From Streptomyces genisteinicus (lineage in GTDB: Bacteria > Actinomycetota > Actinomycetes > Streptomycetales > Streptomycetaceae): a stretch of 64,000 nucleotides of DNA. Below are positions 15,630-22,915 of the stretch, piece by piece. Position 1 is the first letter of the stretch. The number at the start of each line of letters is the position of its first letter. Under the pieces are notes generated by a model that saw only the letters and a list, made by a program, of their open reading frames with translations, was not told where the DNA came from and did no database searches. A program made the translations under genes and the position numbers. The stretch is taken from the NCBI RefSeq assembly GCF_014489615.1, contig NZ_CP060825.1, positions 5,156,501 to 5,220,500 on the forward strand, written 5' to 3'.

Positions 15630-16011
15630 GAGGCGCTCACCTCGAGTGCCCCGGGAGCCGGTCACAGACAAGCGAGCCCGTCTCTCTCGCCGCGCCACGA
15701 CCGGGAGTATGAAGAAGCCGCCGAGTGCGGGGAGGACGACCAGCACCGCCGCGCAACCCGCCGTGGCGAGCGTGCGTCCCGCGGTACCCGCCCTGCGGTC
15801 CGTATCTGCCGGTCAGTCACCGAGAGCGCGGCGGAGATGTATCGCCGGCGATCGCCCTTGCTGCCACACCGCGCGGTTCGGTCGTCGCGGTTGTGGTCAT
15901 CTTCCTTACCGTGCGGGAACTTTGGCCGGAACACCGCGGTCGTCCGCTACGAGGCCATAACGTCGTCCGCACGTGCCGGGGCGGACGAGACGACGGGGAG
16001 CCGGATCCACC
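15630..16011. other. Intergenic region between the ParA-type and nuclease genes
   Basis: About 380 bases containing a 12-base palindrome ATCGCCGGCGAT (15841-15852) and a slightly less GC-rich stretch at 15890-15965. No reading frame here is convincing. It may carry a separate promoter for the nuclease gene. Confidence 0.4.
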
Positions 16012-18579
16012 ATGCAGGCCAAAGAGACGTTGTTGGCGGACCTCGTCCAGGGCAAGAAGCAGCAGTTTCAAGTGCCGCTCTACCAGCGGACGTACTCCTG
16101 GACGGAGAGGCAACTGGCCCAGCTGTGGCGCGACATCCTCGAACAGGTCGGTCTGCTGGGGAACGAGGACGGCGCGAGCACCCACTTCCTCGGCTCGGTG
16201 GTCCTCGCGCCGTCCCCGCAGAACGCGCCGACGTTCAACCGCTGGCTCGTCGTCGACGGCCAGCAGCGGCTCACCACGTTGTCCCTGGCGCTGGCCGCGA
16301 TCCGCGACCACATCGCCGGGGACCGGGGCGACGAGGCGGAGCGGATCGAGGAGGACTACCTCGTCAACAAGCGCATGCACGGCACCGACCGCTTCCGTCT
16401 GCTGCCGACGCAGGCCGACCGCGCGCAGTACGCGGCACAGGTGAACGGCACCACCGCCGAGCACGGTGCGGGTGACCGCGTCGCCGCCGCCTACCAGTTC
16501 TTCCGCACCAAGCTCGTCCAGGCCGAGGACCCGGCGGAGCCCGTGGACCCTCTGCGGATCGAGGAGGCGATCACCACACGGCTCACCTTCGTCGCCGTGA
16601 CGGCCGAGCGCGGCGACAACGTCCACCGCATCTTCGAGTCGCTGAACAACACCGGTCTCAAACTCAGCCAGGCCGACCTGCTGCGCAACTACCTCTTCAT
16701 GAAGCTGCGGACGCGAGGCGAGCACGTCTACGAGACGTACTGGCTGCCGTTGCAGGAAAGCCTCAGCAACGAGGAGCTCGAACAGCTCATGTGGCTGAAC
16801 CTGGTGCTCGACGGCGACGACCGCGTCCGGCGCCAGGACCTCTACACCGCGCAGCAGCAGCGCTTCGAGAAGCGGGCGGCCGACGAGCCCGAGATCGAGG
16901 AGTACATCAAGCAACTCCACCGGCGCAGCGCCCACTTCCGCAAGCTGATCCACCCGCGGGAGGAGCCGTCGCCGGCCGTGCGGTCCTGCCTGGAACGGCT
17001 GCACGACTGGCAGGCGGTGGTGACGCATCCGGCGCTGATGCTCGTGCTCGACCGGCGGGCCCGGGGGGAGCTCGACGACACGGACGCCGCCCGCGCCCTC
17101 TCCTATGTGGAGAGCTTCCTCGTGCGCCGCACGATCTGCCGGATCCCGACGAACAACCTGAACCGGATCTTCCAGTCGGTGCCCGCCCAACTGCCCCGCG
17201 ACGTCCCCGTCGCCGACGGCCTGCACCGCCTGCTGTCGTCCGACAACCGCTTCTGGCCCGACGACGCCGAGCTGCGGGACAAGATCCGCACCGCGCCCTT
17301 CTACCGGTACGGGCGCCCGCACCAGCGCAGGATCGTGCTGCAGCGGCTGGAGGAAAGCCACGGCCACCCGGAACCGGTCGACTTCGCCACCGCCCATCTG
17401 ACCATCGAGCACGTGATGCCCCAGGCGCCCGGTGACGCGTGGATGCGGATGCTCGACGAGGACACGATGCTGGGTGAGAGCGCGGAGGACCTGCACGCCC
17501 GGCTCCAGCACACGCTGGGAAACCTGACGCTCACGGCGGTCAACGCAGAGCTGTCGAATCATCCCTTCGAGCGGAAACAGGACCTGCTGAAGGCCAGCCA
17601 TCTGGAGATGAACCGGCGGATCGCGGCAGCCGAACGGTGGGGAGCCGTCGAGATCCTGGCCCGCGCCGACGACCTCGCCGAGCGCGCCGCCGTGCTGTGG
17701 CCCGCCCCGCTGCGGGACGTCCGCCGCGCGGAGCGCTCCCGTGACTGGCACCTGGCCCACCAGGTCCTCGCCGCGCTGCCGCCCGGCACCTGGACCTCGT
17801 ACGGCGATCTCGCCGCGTTCCTCGGTTCCGGCGCGCAGGCCGTGGGCAACCACCTGGCGAACACCCCCGGAGTGATCAACGCGTACCGGGTGCTCAACAG
17901 CGAGGGGCGGGTGTCCGACGGCTTCCGCTGGGCGACGCCCCGTGACGAGGGCGACGACGTCCGGGCGCGCCTCGCCGCCGACGGGATCGCCTTCACCGCC
18001 GCCGGGGCCGCCGATCCCGCGCAGCGGCTGTCGGCCGACGACCTCGCCCGGCTGCTCGCCGATCCGGACGAGGAAGGCGACGAGGACGCGTCCGCCGCCG
18101 GGACGGGAGACGGTGAGGAGACGCGCGCCGCACGGTTCCGGCGCCAGCTCGCGGCCGACGACAGCCCGGCCACCGTGGCGGCCGTGGAGGAACTGCTCGC
18201 GTCCTGGGAGGCGCTGGGCGGCTGGATCGGGCACGGTGCCGGGCAGACCACCACCAGTGCGTATCTGATGCTCGGTGCGGCAGGCCTCCCCGGCAAGGGC
18301 ATCTGGCCGCTGACGCTCTACCCGGGCAGCGGGCGCGGCGGCACGGCCGAAGTGGTGTTCCAGTACCTCGCCTCCCGTCGGCCGTTCACCGACCGCGCGC
18401 TGCGGGCCGAACTCCTCGCACGGCTCAACACAATGGACGGCGTCGACATCCCCGAGGGAAAGCTCGACCTGCGGCCCGCCTTCCGGCTGGAGATCCTGGA
18501 CGACCCGCGCAACCGCGCACTCCTGACGGAGACACTGGCCTGGTTCCGGGACCGCTGGGAGACCAGGGAAGCGGACTGA
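16012..18579 (+). CDS. GmrSD-type nuclease (DUF262-DUF1524) fused to an alkyltransferase-like domain
   Basis: Protein of 855 residues. The N-terminal DUF262/GmrS domain (about 1-240) carries the NTP-binding motif VDGQQRLTTL at residue 81 and ESLNNTGLKLSQADLLRNY. The DUF1524/GmrD HNH-like nuclease (about 440-570) shows IEHVMPQ at 465 and LGNLTLTAVNAELSNHPF at about 502. Residues about 579-665 match the MGMT/ATL DNA-binding fold (LPPGTWTSYGDLAAFLGSG, AVGNHLANTP), but the acceptor PCHR is replaced by NAYRV (623-627), so it can bind and not repair. The last 150 residues are unassigned. GmrSD enzymes cut modified phage DNA. The ATL part may add recognition of altered bases. Confidence 0.82.
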   Translation: MQAKETLLADLVQGKKQQFQVPLYQRTYSWTERQLAQLWRDILEQVGLLGNEDGASTHFLGSVVLAPSPQNAPTFNRWLVVDGQQRLTTLSLALAAIRDHIAGDRGDEAERIEEDYLVNKRMHGTDRFRLLPTQADRAQYAAQVNGTTAEHGAGDRVAAAYQFFRTKLVQAEDPAEPVDPLRIEEAITTRLTFVAVTAERGDNVHRIFESLNNTGLKLSQADLLRNYLFMKLRTRGEHVYETYWLPLQESLSNEELEQLMWLNLVLDGDDRVRRQDLYTAQQQRFEKRAADEPEIEEYIKQLHRRSAHFRKLIHPREEPSPAVRSCLERLHDWQAVVTHPALMLVLDRRARGELDDTDAARALSYVESFLVRRTICRIPTNNLNRIFQSVPAQLPRDVPVADGLHRLLSSDNRFWPDDAELRDKIRTAPFYRYGRPHQRRIVLQRLEESHGHPEPVDFATAHLTIEHVMPQAPGDAWMRMLDEDTMLGESAEDLHARLQHTLGNLTLTAVNAELSNHPFERKQDLLKASHLEMNRRIAAAERWGAVEILARADDLAERAAVLWPAPLRDVRRAERSRDWHLAHQVLAALPPGTWTSYGDLAAFLGSGAQAVGNHLANTPGVINAYRVLNSEGRVSDGFRWATPRDEGDDVRARLAADGIAFTAAGAADPAQRLSADDLARLLADPDEEGDEDASAAGTGDGEETRAARFRRQLAADDSPATVAAVEELLASWEALGGWIGHGAGQTTTSAYLMLGAAGLPGKGIWPLTLYPGSGRGGTAEVVFQYLASRRPFTDRALRAELLARLNTMDGVDIPEGKLDLRPAFRLEILDDPRNRALLTETLAWFRDRWETREAD

Positions 18580-18719
18580 CCGGGGCCGGTACTCGGGTGC
18601 GCCCGTCCCTGTACGCGGGGGCCGCGAACCCGCGCCGTCGACTTACCTGCGAGGGGTCAAGGCAGGGGAGCGCGAGCCGCCCGCAGCCCCTGCGGCTACC
18701 TAACCCCCCCGCCCCGCCG

Positions 18720-19301
18720 TCACCGCACGCGGGTGCCCCGCAGCCCCACCCGGACCCGGCGCGGGTGTGTGAGCGCCGCGCGGATGATGCGGTCGAGCAT
18801 GCCGGCGTCCACGTCGACCGTCAGCAGCGCCCGGTGGCGGGCGCCCTCCGTGGAGGTGCGCAGGTGGGCGAGGACCAGGCGGCCGCCGCGGGCGGCGGCC
18901 GCGAGGCCGTCCGCGTACCGGACCGGGTCGACGGCCACGCGCAGGGCGCGCGGTCCGGGACCGGAGGACGCGGACGGTGTGGTGTGCTCCGCGACCGTGA
19001 TGCCGACGTAGCCGTTGCCGGAGCTGTGCACGAACAGCGTCAGCGCCTTCTCCAGGGACGTTCCCGGCAGGCGGTCCCCCCGGAGGATCGCCGCCGCCCC
19101 CGGCAGGCCGTCCAGCCCGAGGTACAGGAACGGCAGGGGCGGCTGGGCGCGGTCCCCGTCCGGCAGGGTCTCCAGGGTCACGGCGACCAGCGGTGCGGCG
19201 TCGTGGAACGGAGGATCGGGTACCGGGGCGCGGGGACCGTCCGCCGCGGTGACCGTCACCTCGAAGGGGTCGCGGGGCGGGCCGCCCCTGCCGTCGTCCA
19301 C
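18720..19301 (-). CDS. Unknown protein in the RiPP cluster
   Basis: Protein of 193 residues starting at GTG six bases after the radical SAM gene, so it is translated from the same message. It has a proline-rich N-terminus, then FLYLGLDGLPGAAAILRG, FVHSSGNGYVGITVAEHT and a C-terminal LLTVDVDAGMLDRIIRAAL. It looks like a soluble alpha/beta protein with no signal peptide or membrane helix. I do not recognise the family. By position it could be an accessory to peptide maturation, an immunity factor or a recognition partner. The frame has strong Streptomyces codon bias, so it is a real gene. Confidence 0.65.
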   Translation of the reverse strand: MDDGRGGPPRDPFEVTVTAADGPRAPVPDPPFHDAAPLVAVTLETLPDGDRAQPPLPFLYLGLDGLPGAAAILRGDRLPGTSLEKALTLFVHSSGNGYVGITVAEHTTPSASSGPGPRALRVAVDPVRYADGLAAAARGGRLVLAHLRTSTEGARHRALLTVDVDAGMLDRIIRAALTHPRRVRVGLRGTRVR

Positions 19302-19307
19302 CGGCTG

Positions 19308-20483
19308 TCAGGCGACGGGGTCGACTGCGGGCGCCGGCGCCGCCCTGATCCGCCCGTCGGGGTCGACGACGTCGCTGCTCCGCAGCCGGAGCTCGATGTG
19401 CTCCAGCACGGCGCGCTCGACGTCGCAGACGGCGATGCCGTCGACGACCGTGTGCACGTTGTCGCGGTTGCTCGCGATGGGCGCTCCGGAACACGCCCCG
19501 AAGTACTTGCAGTTCAGGCAGTTGGCGGCCATGCGGGTCTCCGCGGCGACGGCCGACGCCTCGAACCGGGTCCCCGAGAGCAGTTCCCCGAGCGGCGTGG
19601 TGAAGATGTTGCCCAGCGACGCCTCGGGGTCCTCGTAGGGGTCTCCGTAGGCGTAGACGTCCCCGGGCGTGTTGACGACCATCACCGACATCCACTCGCG
19701 CTGGTTGAAGTAGACGCGCGGCGCGTCGGGGTTGAGATGGCGCAGCACGATCTGGAAGTGGCTGTCCAGCGGGGAGACCTGCACCGGGGTGTCGCTCTCC
19801 AGCCAGAGGTCGGTCATCTCGCTGAGCGCGGAGACGATCTCCGGGACGGTGATGTCGTACGCCAGGTGCTGGTCGTCGTAGGCGCCGTCGAAGAGGGGGA
19901 GCACCCGGAAGCCGATGCCCGCCTTCTCGTAGAAGGCGAAGGTGTCCTTCACCCGGCCCAGGTTCCTCCTGGTGAGCACGGTGATGCAGCCGAACGGCAC
20001 GCCCTCGGAGCGCAGCCGCTCCATGTTGGCGACGACCCTGCTCTGCTGGTCCCGGCCGGCGATGTTGACGCGGAGTCCGCTGAAGAGGTCGACGGAGACG
20101 CCGACGTGGTCGAACCCGTCCCTCAGGAGCCTGATCCGCTCGTCGTCGAGGACCGTCAGGTTCGTCTGGACGAAATTGCTCACCGTCAGGGCGTCGCCGA
20201 AGATTTCACGCTGGTCTTCCAGGCTCTGCCAATAGTATTCCGGTTCGATCATGAGCGGTTCGCCGCCGTGCCAGACGATGTGGACGTGCGTGCGTGCCGC
20301 GTCCTCGCGATCCCTTTTCACGTAGTAGTCGCGCATGTGCTCGTACATGGCGCGCAGTTGTTCCCGGCTCATCCGTTCGCGCTGTCCGAGCTCTTCGAAC
20401 TCGTAGCAGTAGGAGCACCGGAGATTGCAGAACTTCGATATCTTGATGACGAATTGGACCTGTCTCTTCGTTTCCCTCGCCAC
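19308..20483 (-). CDS. Radical SAM/SPASM peptide maturase, probably cyclophane-forming
   Basis: Enzyme of 391 residues. The radical SAM cluster motif CxxxCxxC is FCNLRCSYC (Cys19, Cys23, Cys26), followed by HIVWHGGEPLM. The C-terminal SPASM region (about 325-375) has CLNCKYFGACSGAP and VCDVERAVLEH for auxiliary iron-sulfur clusters. GTG at 20483 follows GAGGAGA. It lies 123 bases downstream of a small ORF with a repeated aromatic pattern, the normal layout of a RiPP precursor and its maturase. Enzymes of this group join aromatic side chains to a nearby beta-carbon (three-residue cyclophanes). The class is inferred from the precursor, not from a search; the actinobacterial AmcB-like group is my best guess. 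Confidence 0.8.
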   Translation of the reverse strand: MARETKRQVQFVIKISKFCNLRCSYCYEFEELGQRERMSREQLRAMYEHMRDYYVKRDREDAARTHVHIVWHGGEPLMIEPEYYWQSLEDQREIFGDALTVSNFVQTNLTVLDDERIRLLRDGFDHVGVSVDLFSGLRVNIAGRDQQSRVVANMERLRSEGVPFGCITVLTRRNLGRVKDTFAFYEKAGIGFRVLPLFDGAYDDQHLAYDITVPEIVSALSEMTDLWLESDTPVQVSPLDSHFQIVLRHLNPDAPRVYFNQREWMSVMVVNTPGDVYAYGDPYEDPEASLGNIFTTPLGELLSGTRFEASAVAAETRMAANCLNCKYFGACSGAPIASNRDNVHTVVDGIAVCDVERAVLEHIELRLRSSDVVDPDGRIRAAPAPAVDPVA

Positions 20484-20576
20484 TCGCCGGTCTCCTCGTG
20501 CGTCGGAATGTCGGGACTGCGGATCACCGGATGCGGCCGGCGGACGCGGTCCGCACCCGGTTCGGAGCCTTGAGGA

Positions 20577-20605
20577 ACACCGCCGGTGCGGGCACCGGCG
20601 GGTGT
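20577..20605 (-). terminator. Hairpin between RiPP precursor and maturase genes
   Basis: Arms CGCCGGTGC (20581-20589) and GCACCGGCG (20592-20600), extended with one bulge to about 20577-20605, begin right after the precursor stop. A partial terminator here would keep precursor message in excess over maturase message. Confidence 0.6.
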
Positions 20606-20606
20606 G

Positions 20607-20975
20607 TCAGGACAGGTCGCCGAGGATCCGGCTCAGCGGTGCGTCCGCGGCCGTCCGCTCGGACGCGCCGGGGGTGAAGCCCTGGAGGTACGGCTGGACC
20701 CGCTGCACGTAGGGGTTGATGACCTCGTTGTAGACCCTGTTGTAGATCTCGTTGAACTGCGTGTACAGACCGTCTGCGGAGAACGCCTCCTGGTCCGCCT
20801 CCGCCGACTGCGCGGCGAGCGTCGCCCGTGCCGACTCGGAGACGGCGACCGTCTGTGCGGGCTGCGCGGGCGCGGCCGCGGCCTGGGCGACACCGGCCGC
20901 CAGGGCCGGTGTCGCCACTCCGGCGGCGAGGGTCGCCAGATAGGCGAGATAGCGCTGGGGATCGACGGGTCTCAT
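20607..20975 (-). CDS. RiPP precursor peptide with repeated aromatic-X-X motifs
   Basis: Protein of 122 residues starting at ATG 20975 behind a strong GGAGGAAG ribosome site. The first 40 residues are Ala-rich and hydrophobic (YLAYLATLAAGVATPALAAG). A polar leader-like stretch follows, and then the segment QFNEIYNRVYNEVINPYVQ and QPYLQ at about residues 75-98. That segment holds five aromatic-X-X units (FNE, YNR, YNE, YVQ, YLQ), the spacing used by three-residue cyclophane-forming radical SAM enzymes. The tail is RTAADAPLSRILGDLS. Product, cleavage site and activity are unknown. It could resemble the multi-cyclophane AmcA group; that is from memory and unverified. Confidence 0.7.
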   Translation of the reverse strand: MRPVDPQRYLAYLATLAAGVATPALAAGVAQAAAAPAQPAQTVAVSESARATLAAQSAEADQEAFSADGLYTQFNEIYNRVYNEVINPYVQRVQPYLQGFTPGASERTAADAPLSRILGDLS

Positions 20976-21660
20976 TCTTCCTCCATTTCCGGGAACGCGA
21001 CCTCCGGGCATGGGGAATCGGTCCGGCGCACGCGTCACGAGGACCGGGTGCGAGCACGACTCCTTATCGCGGCGGTGCACGTACCTCATGAGCGGACAAC
21101 CGAAGCGCGGGCGCCGGTGAAAGGGCCTCCCCGGGGGAAATTTCCGAGGTGATATCCGACCGGCTCCGGCGCCTGGCGCTGCCGGATATTGAAAGCGTCA
21201 CGGCCCCGGCCGGTCAACAGGGCGATTCCCCTGTCGTTCCGGGGTGCGCGCGTTGGCTTGATGAATGCGCGGAGTCCGGGTCGGGGAATCGGCCGCCCGG
21301 TACGGGACGGTCCCGTAACGGGGCGGCGGGGGGAAAGCCCAGTTGGCGGCGGTCCTCCGGGGGAAGGGGCGGTCGTCGTGCGTACGCCGCCGCGGCGGCA
21401 GGACGTCGTTGTGGCGCAGTCACACGAACCTCGTGTGTCCCGCGGACACCGGGCGGGCGATCCTCCGGGCGGTCAATTTGGCGAGAAAGACGTCCCGGGT
21501 CCGGTGCCGTGTCCGAGCCGGCGCGGACACGGCACGGGGGAGGGGCGCGGGGGTGGGGGTGGTCGCGGGGCGGGGTGCGGTGCGCGCGGGTGGGGGTGGT
21601 CGCGGGGCGCGAGGCGCCGGGCCGGCCCGTTCGGGCGGGCGCCCGGCCCGCCAAGTGCCC
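20976..21660. other. Intergenic region upstream of the RiPP precursor
   Basis: No gene seen. An inverted repeat ATATCCG (21152-21158) and CGGATAT (21183-21189) lies about 180 bases upstream of the precursor start and may be an operator. From 21530 the sequence is G-rich with a 22-base direct repeat. Frames in this stretch lack ribosome sites. Confidence 0.4.
21551..21609. repeat. G-rich 22-bp direct repeat
   Basis: A 22-base unit beginning GGGTGGGGGTGG occurs at 21551-21572 and 21588-21609. The run of G-tracts could form a quadruplex on the plus strand. Confidence 0.6.
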
Positions 21661-21666
21661 GCCCCT

Positions 21667-21707
21667 TGGTCTAGACCTTGTGCGCCGCCGGTGCCCGGCG
21701 CTACGTT
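21667..21707 (+). promoter_or_regulatory. Promoter with a DasR-type operator (dre-like)
   Basis: TGGTCTAGACCT at 21667-21678 contains the perfect palindrome GGTCTAGACC and matches the core of the DasR/chitinase-promoter element. TTGTGC at 21678-21683 and TACGTT at 21702-21707 form a -35/-10 pair with an 18-base spacer, so the operator overlaps the -35 box. This predicts repression relieved by amino-sugar phosphates. Confidence 0.6.
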
Positions 21708-21792
21708 GACCCCGGCTGCGCAGCCGTACGGAATGCCTCGTATCTTCCGCTCTCCCGCCGGGACGCCCCGGCACGACCAGGAGGAAAGACGC

Positions 21793-22029
21793 GTGTACCG
21801 TCGCATCGCCGGAGCCGTCGTCGCGGCCGCCGCCAGTCTGCTCGTCCTCGGCGCGACCGCCGCACCGGCCGCCGCCGCTCCCCCCGGCACCTACGCACGC
21901 AGCCACCACGCCTCGTACGCGGAATGCGACGCGGCCGGCAAGGCAGGGCGCCACCTCTGGGGCGTCATCTACTTCTGCGAGCAGTTCCCCACGAGACCGG
22001 ACGTCTACGTGCTGTGGGTGCGGTACTGA
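21793..22029 (+). CDS. Small secreted protein, 78 residues
   Basis: GTG at 21793 follows the ribosome site AGGAGG. The signal peptide (about residues 1-30, ending TAAPAAAAP) leaves a mature peptide of about 48 residues with two cysteines (AECDAAG and IYFCEQF) that could form one disulfide. It is aromatic-rich at the end (DVYVLWVRY). Function is unknown. The upstream DasR-type operator suggests it belongs to the GlcNAc/chitin regulon or to development-linked secretion. It is convergent with the amidase gene, separated by a strong hairpin. Confidence 0.7.
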   Translation: MYRRIAGAVVAAAASLLVLGATAAPAAAAPPGTYARSHHASYAECDAAGKAGRHLWGVIYFCEQFPTRPDVYVLWVRY

Positions 22030-22050
22030 CCGTCCGCCCCTTCGGCCCGC

Positions 22051-22079
22051 CGCGGGCCGGGCCGACGGCCCGGCCCGCG
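22051..22079. terminator. Bidirectional terminator between small secreted protein and amidase
   Basis: Thirteen-base arms CGCGGGCCGGGCC (22051-22063) and GGCCCGGCCCGCG (22067-22079) with a three-base loop, between convergent genes. Confidence 0.75.
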
Positions 22080-22098
22080 TGCGTCCGGCCGGAACCGG

Positions 22099-22854
22099 TC
22101 AGGCCGCGGGCACCCGCGACCCCGGCGTGCCCGTCTCTCCCGCCGTCCGGGTCCGCTTGCTGTCCTCCGCCGCCCGCTTCGCCTCCGGCATCGCGGCGCG
22201 CACCAGCTTCATGTACCGGTCCCAGTCCCAGTGCGGTCCGGGGTCCGTGTGGTCGGTGCCCGGGATCTCCACGTGGCCCACGATGTGCTCGCGGTCCACG
22301 GGTATGTCGTGACGTGCGCAGATGTCCGCCGTCAGCCGCGCCGACCCCGCGTACATCGCGTCCGTGAAGTCCTGGGGCCGGTCGACGAACCCCTCGTGCT
22401 CGATGCCGATGCTGCGCTCGTTGTAGGAGCGGTTCCCGCAGTGGTAGGCGACGTCGTACTCGCGGATCATCTGCGCGACGTGACCGTCCTTGCGCACGAC
22501 GTAGTGGGTCGCCGCCTTGTGCAGCGGGTCGCGGAACACCTTCAGCGCCGTCGCGTAGCTGCCCTGGACGACGTGGATCACCACCCGGTCGATCTCGTAG
22601 TCGTCCGGCCGCCAGGCCAGCCGCCAGTTCGCCGCGTTCGCCGAGACCCACTGGGCCCCAGCGAAGTCCAGCTCGCCCTCCTTGCGCGGCGGGCGCACCC
22701 AGGGCATGCCGCGCCACAGGCGCTCGATCTCCTCCTGCGCCCACAGCCCGCCGCCGACCAGCGCGGCGCCGCCGCCGATCAGCACGGCCCGCCTGGTCGT
22801 ACCCGGCTTCTTCGCGGGCTTCTTCCGGCTGCCGCGACCGCTCTCGCTCCCCAT
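22099..22854 (-). CDS. Exported N-acetylmuramoyl-L-alanine amidase (amidase_2/PGRP fold)
   Basis: Zinc amidase that cuts the bond between muramic acid and the peptide stem. The N-terminus has a basic stretch and a twin-arginine-like signal TTRRAVLIGGGAALVGGG. The catalytic domain (about 65-220) contains the first zinc histidine in VVIHVVQGS, then ATHYVVRKDGHVAQMI, SIGIEHEGF and the second zinc site HIVGHVEIPGTDHTDPG. ATG 22854 is used; a GTG three codons upstream is possible and neither has a strong ribosome site. The gene stands alone, divergent from mnmA by about 60 bases. It may act in cell-wall turnover. Confidence 0.85.
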   Translation of the reverse strand: MGSESGRGSRKKPAKKPGTTRRAVLIGGGAALVGGGLWAQEEIERLWRGMPWVRPPRKEGELDFAGAQWVSANAANWRLAWRPDDYEIDRVVIHVVQGSYATALKVFRDPLHKAATHYVVRKDGHVAQMIREYDVAYHCGNRSYNERSIGIEHEGFVDRPQDFTDAMYAGSARLTADICARHDIPVDREHIVGHVEIPGTDHTDPGPHWDWDRYMKLVRAAMPEAKRAAEDSKRTRTAGETGTPGSRVPAA

Positions 22855-22915
22855 GCCGACCACAACGCATACTCACGAGCTTTCGGTTCCCCGGGCCCCG
22901 TACCCTGGTAGCGCT

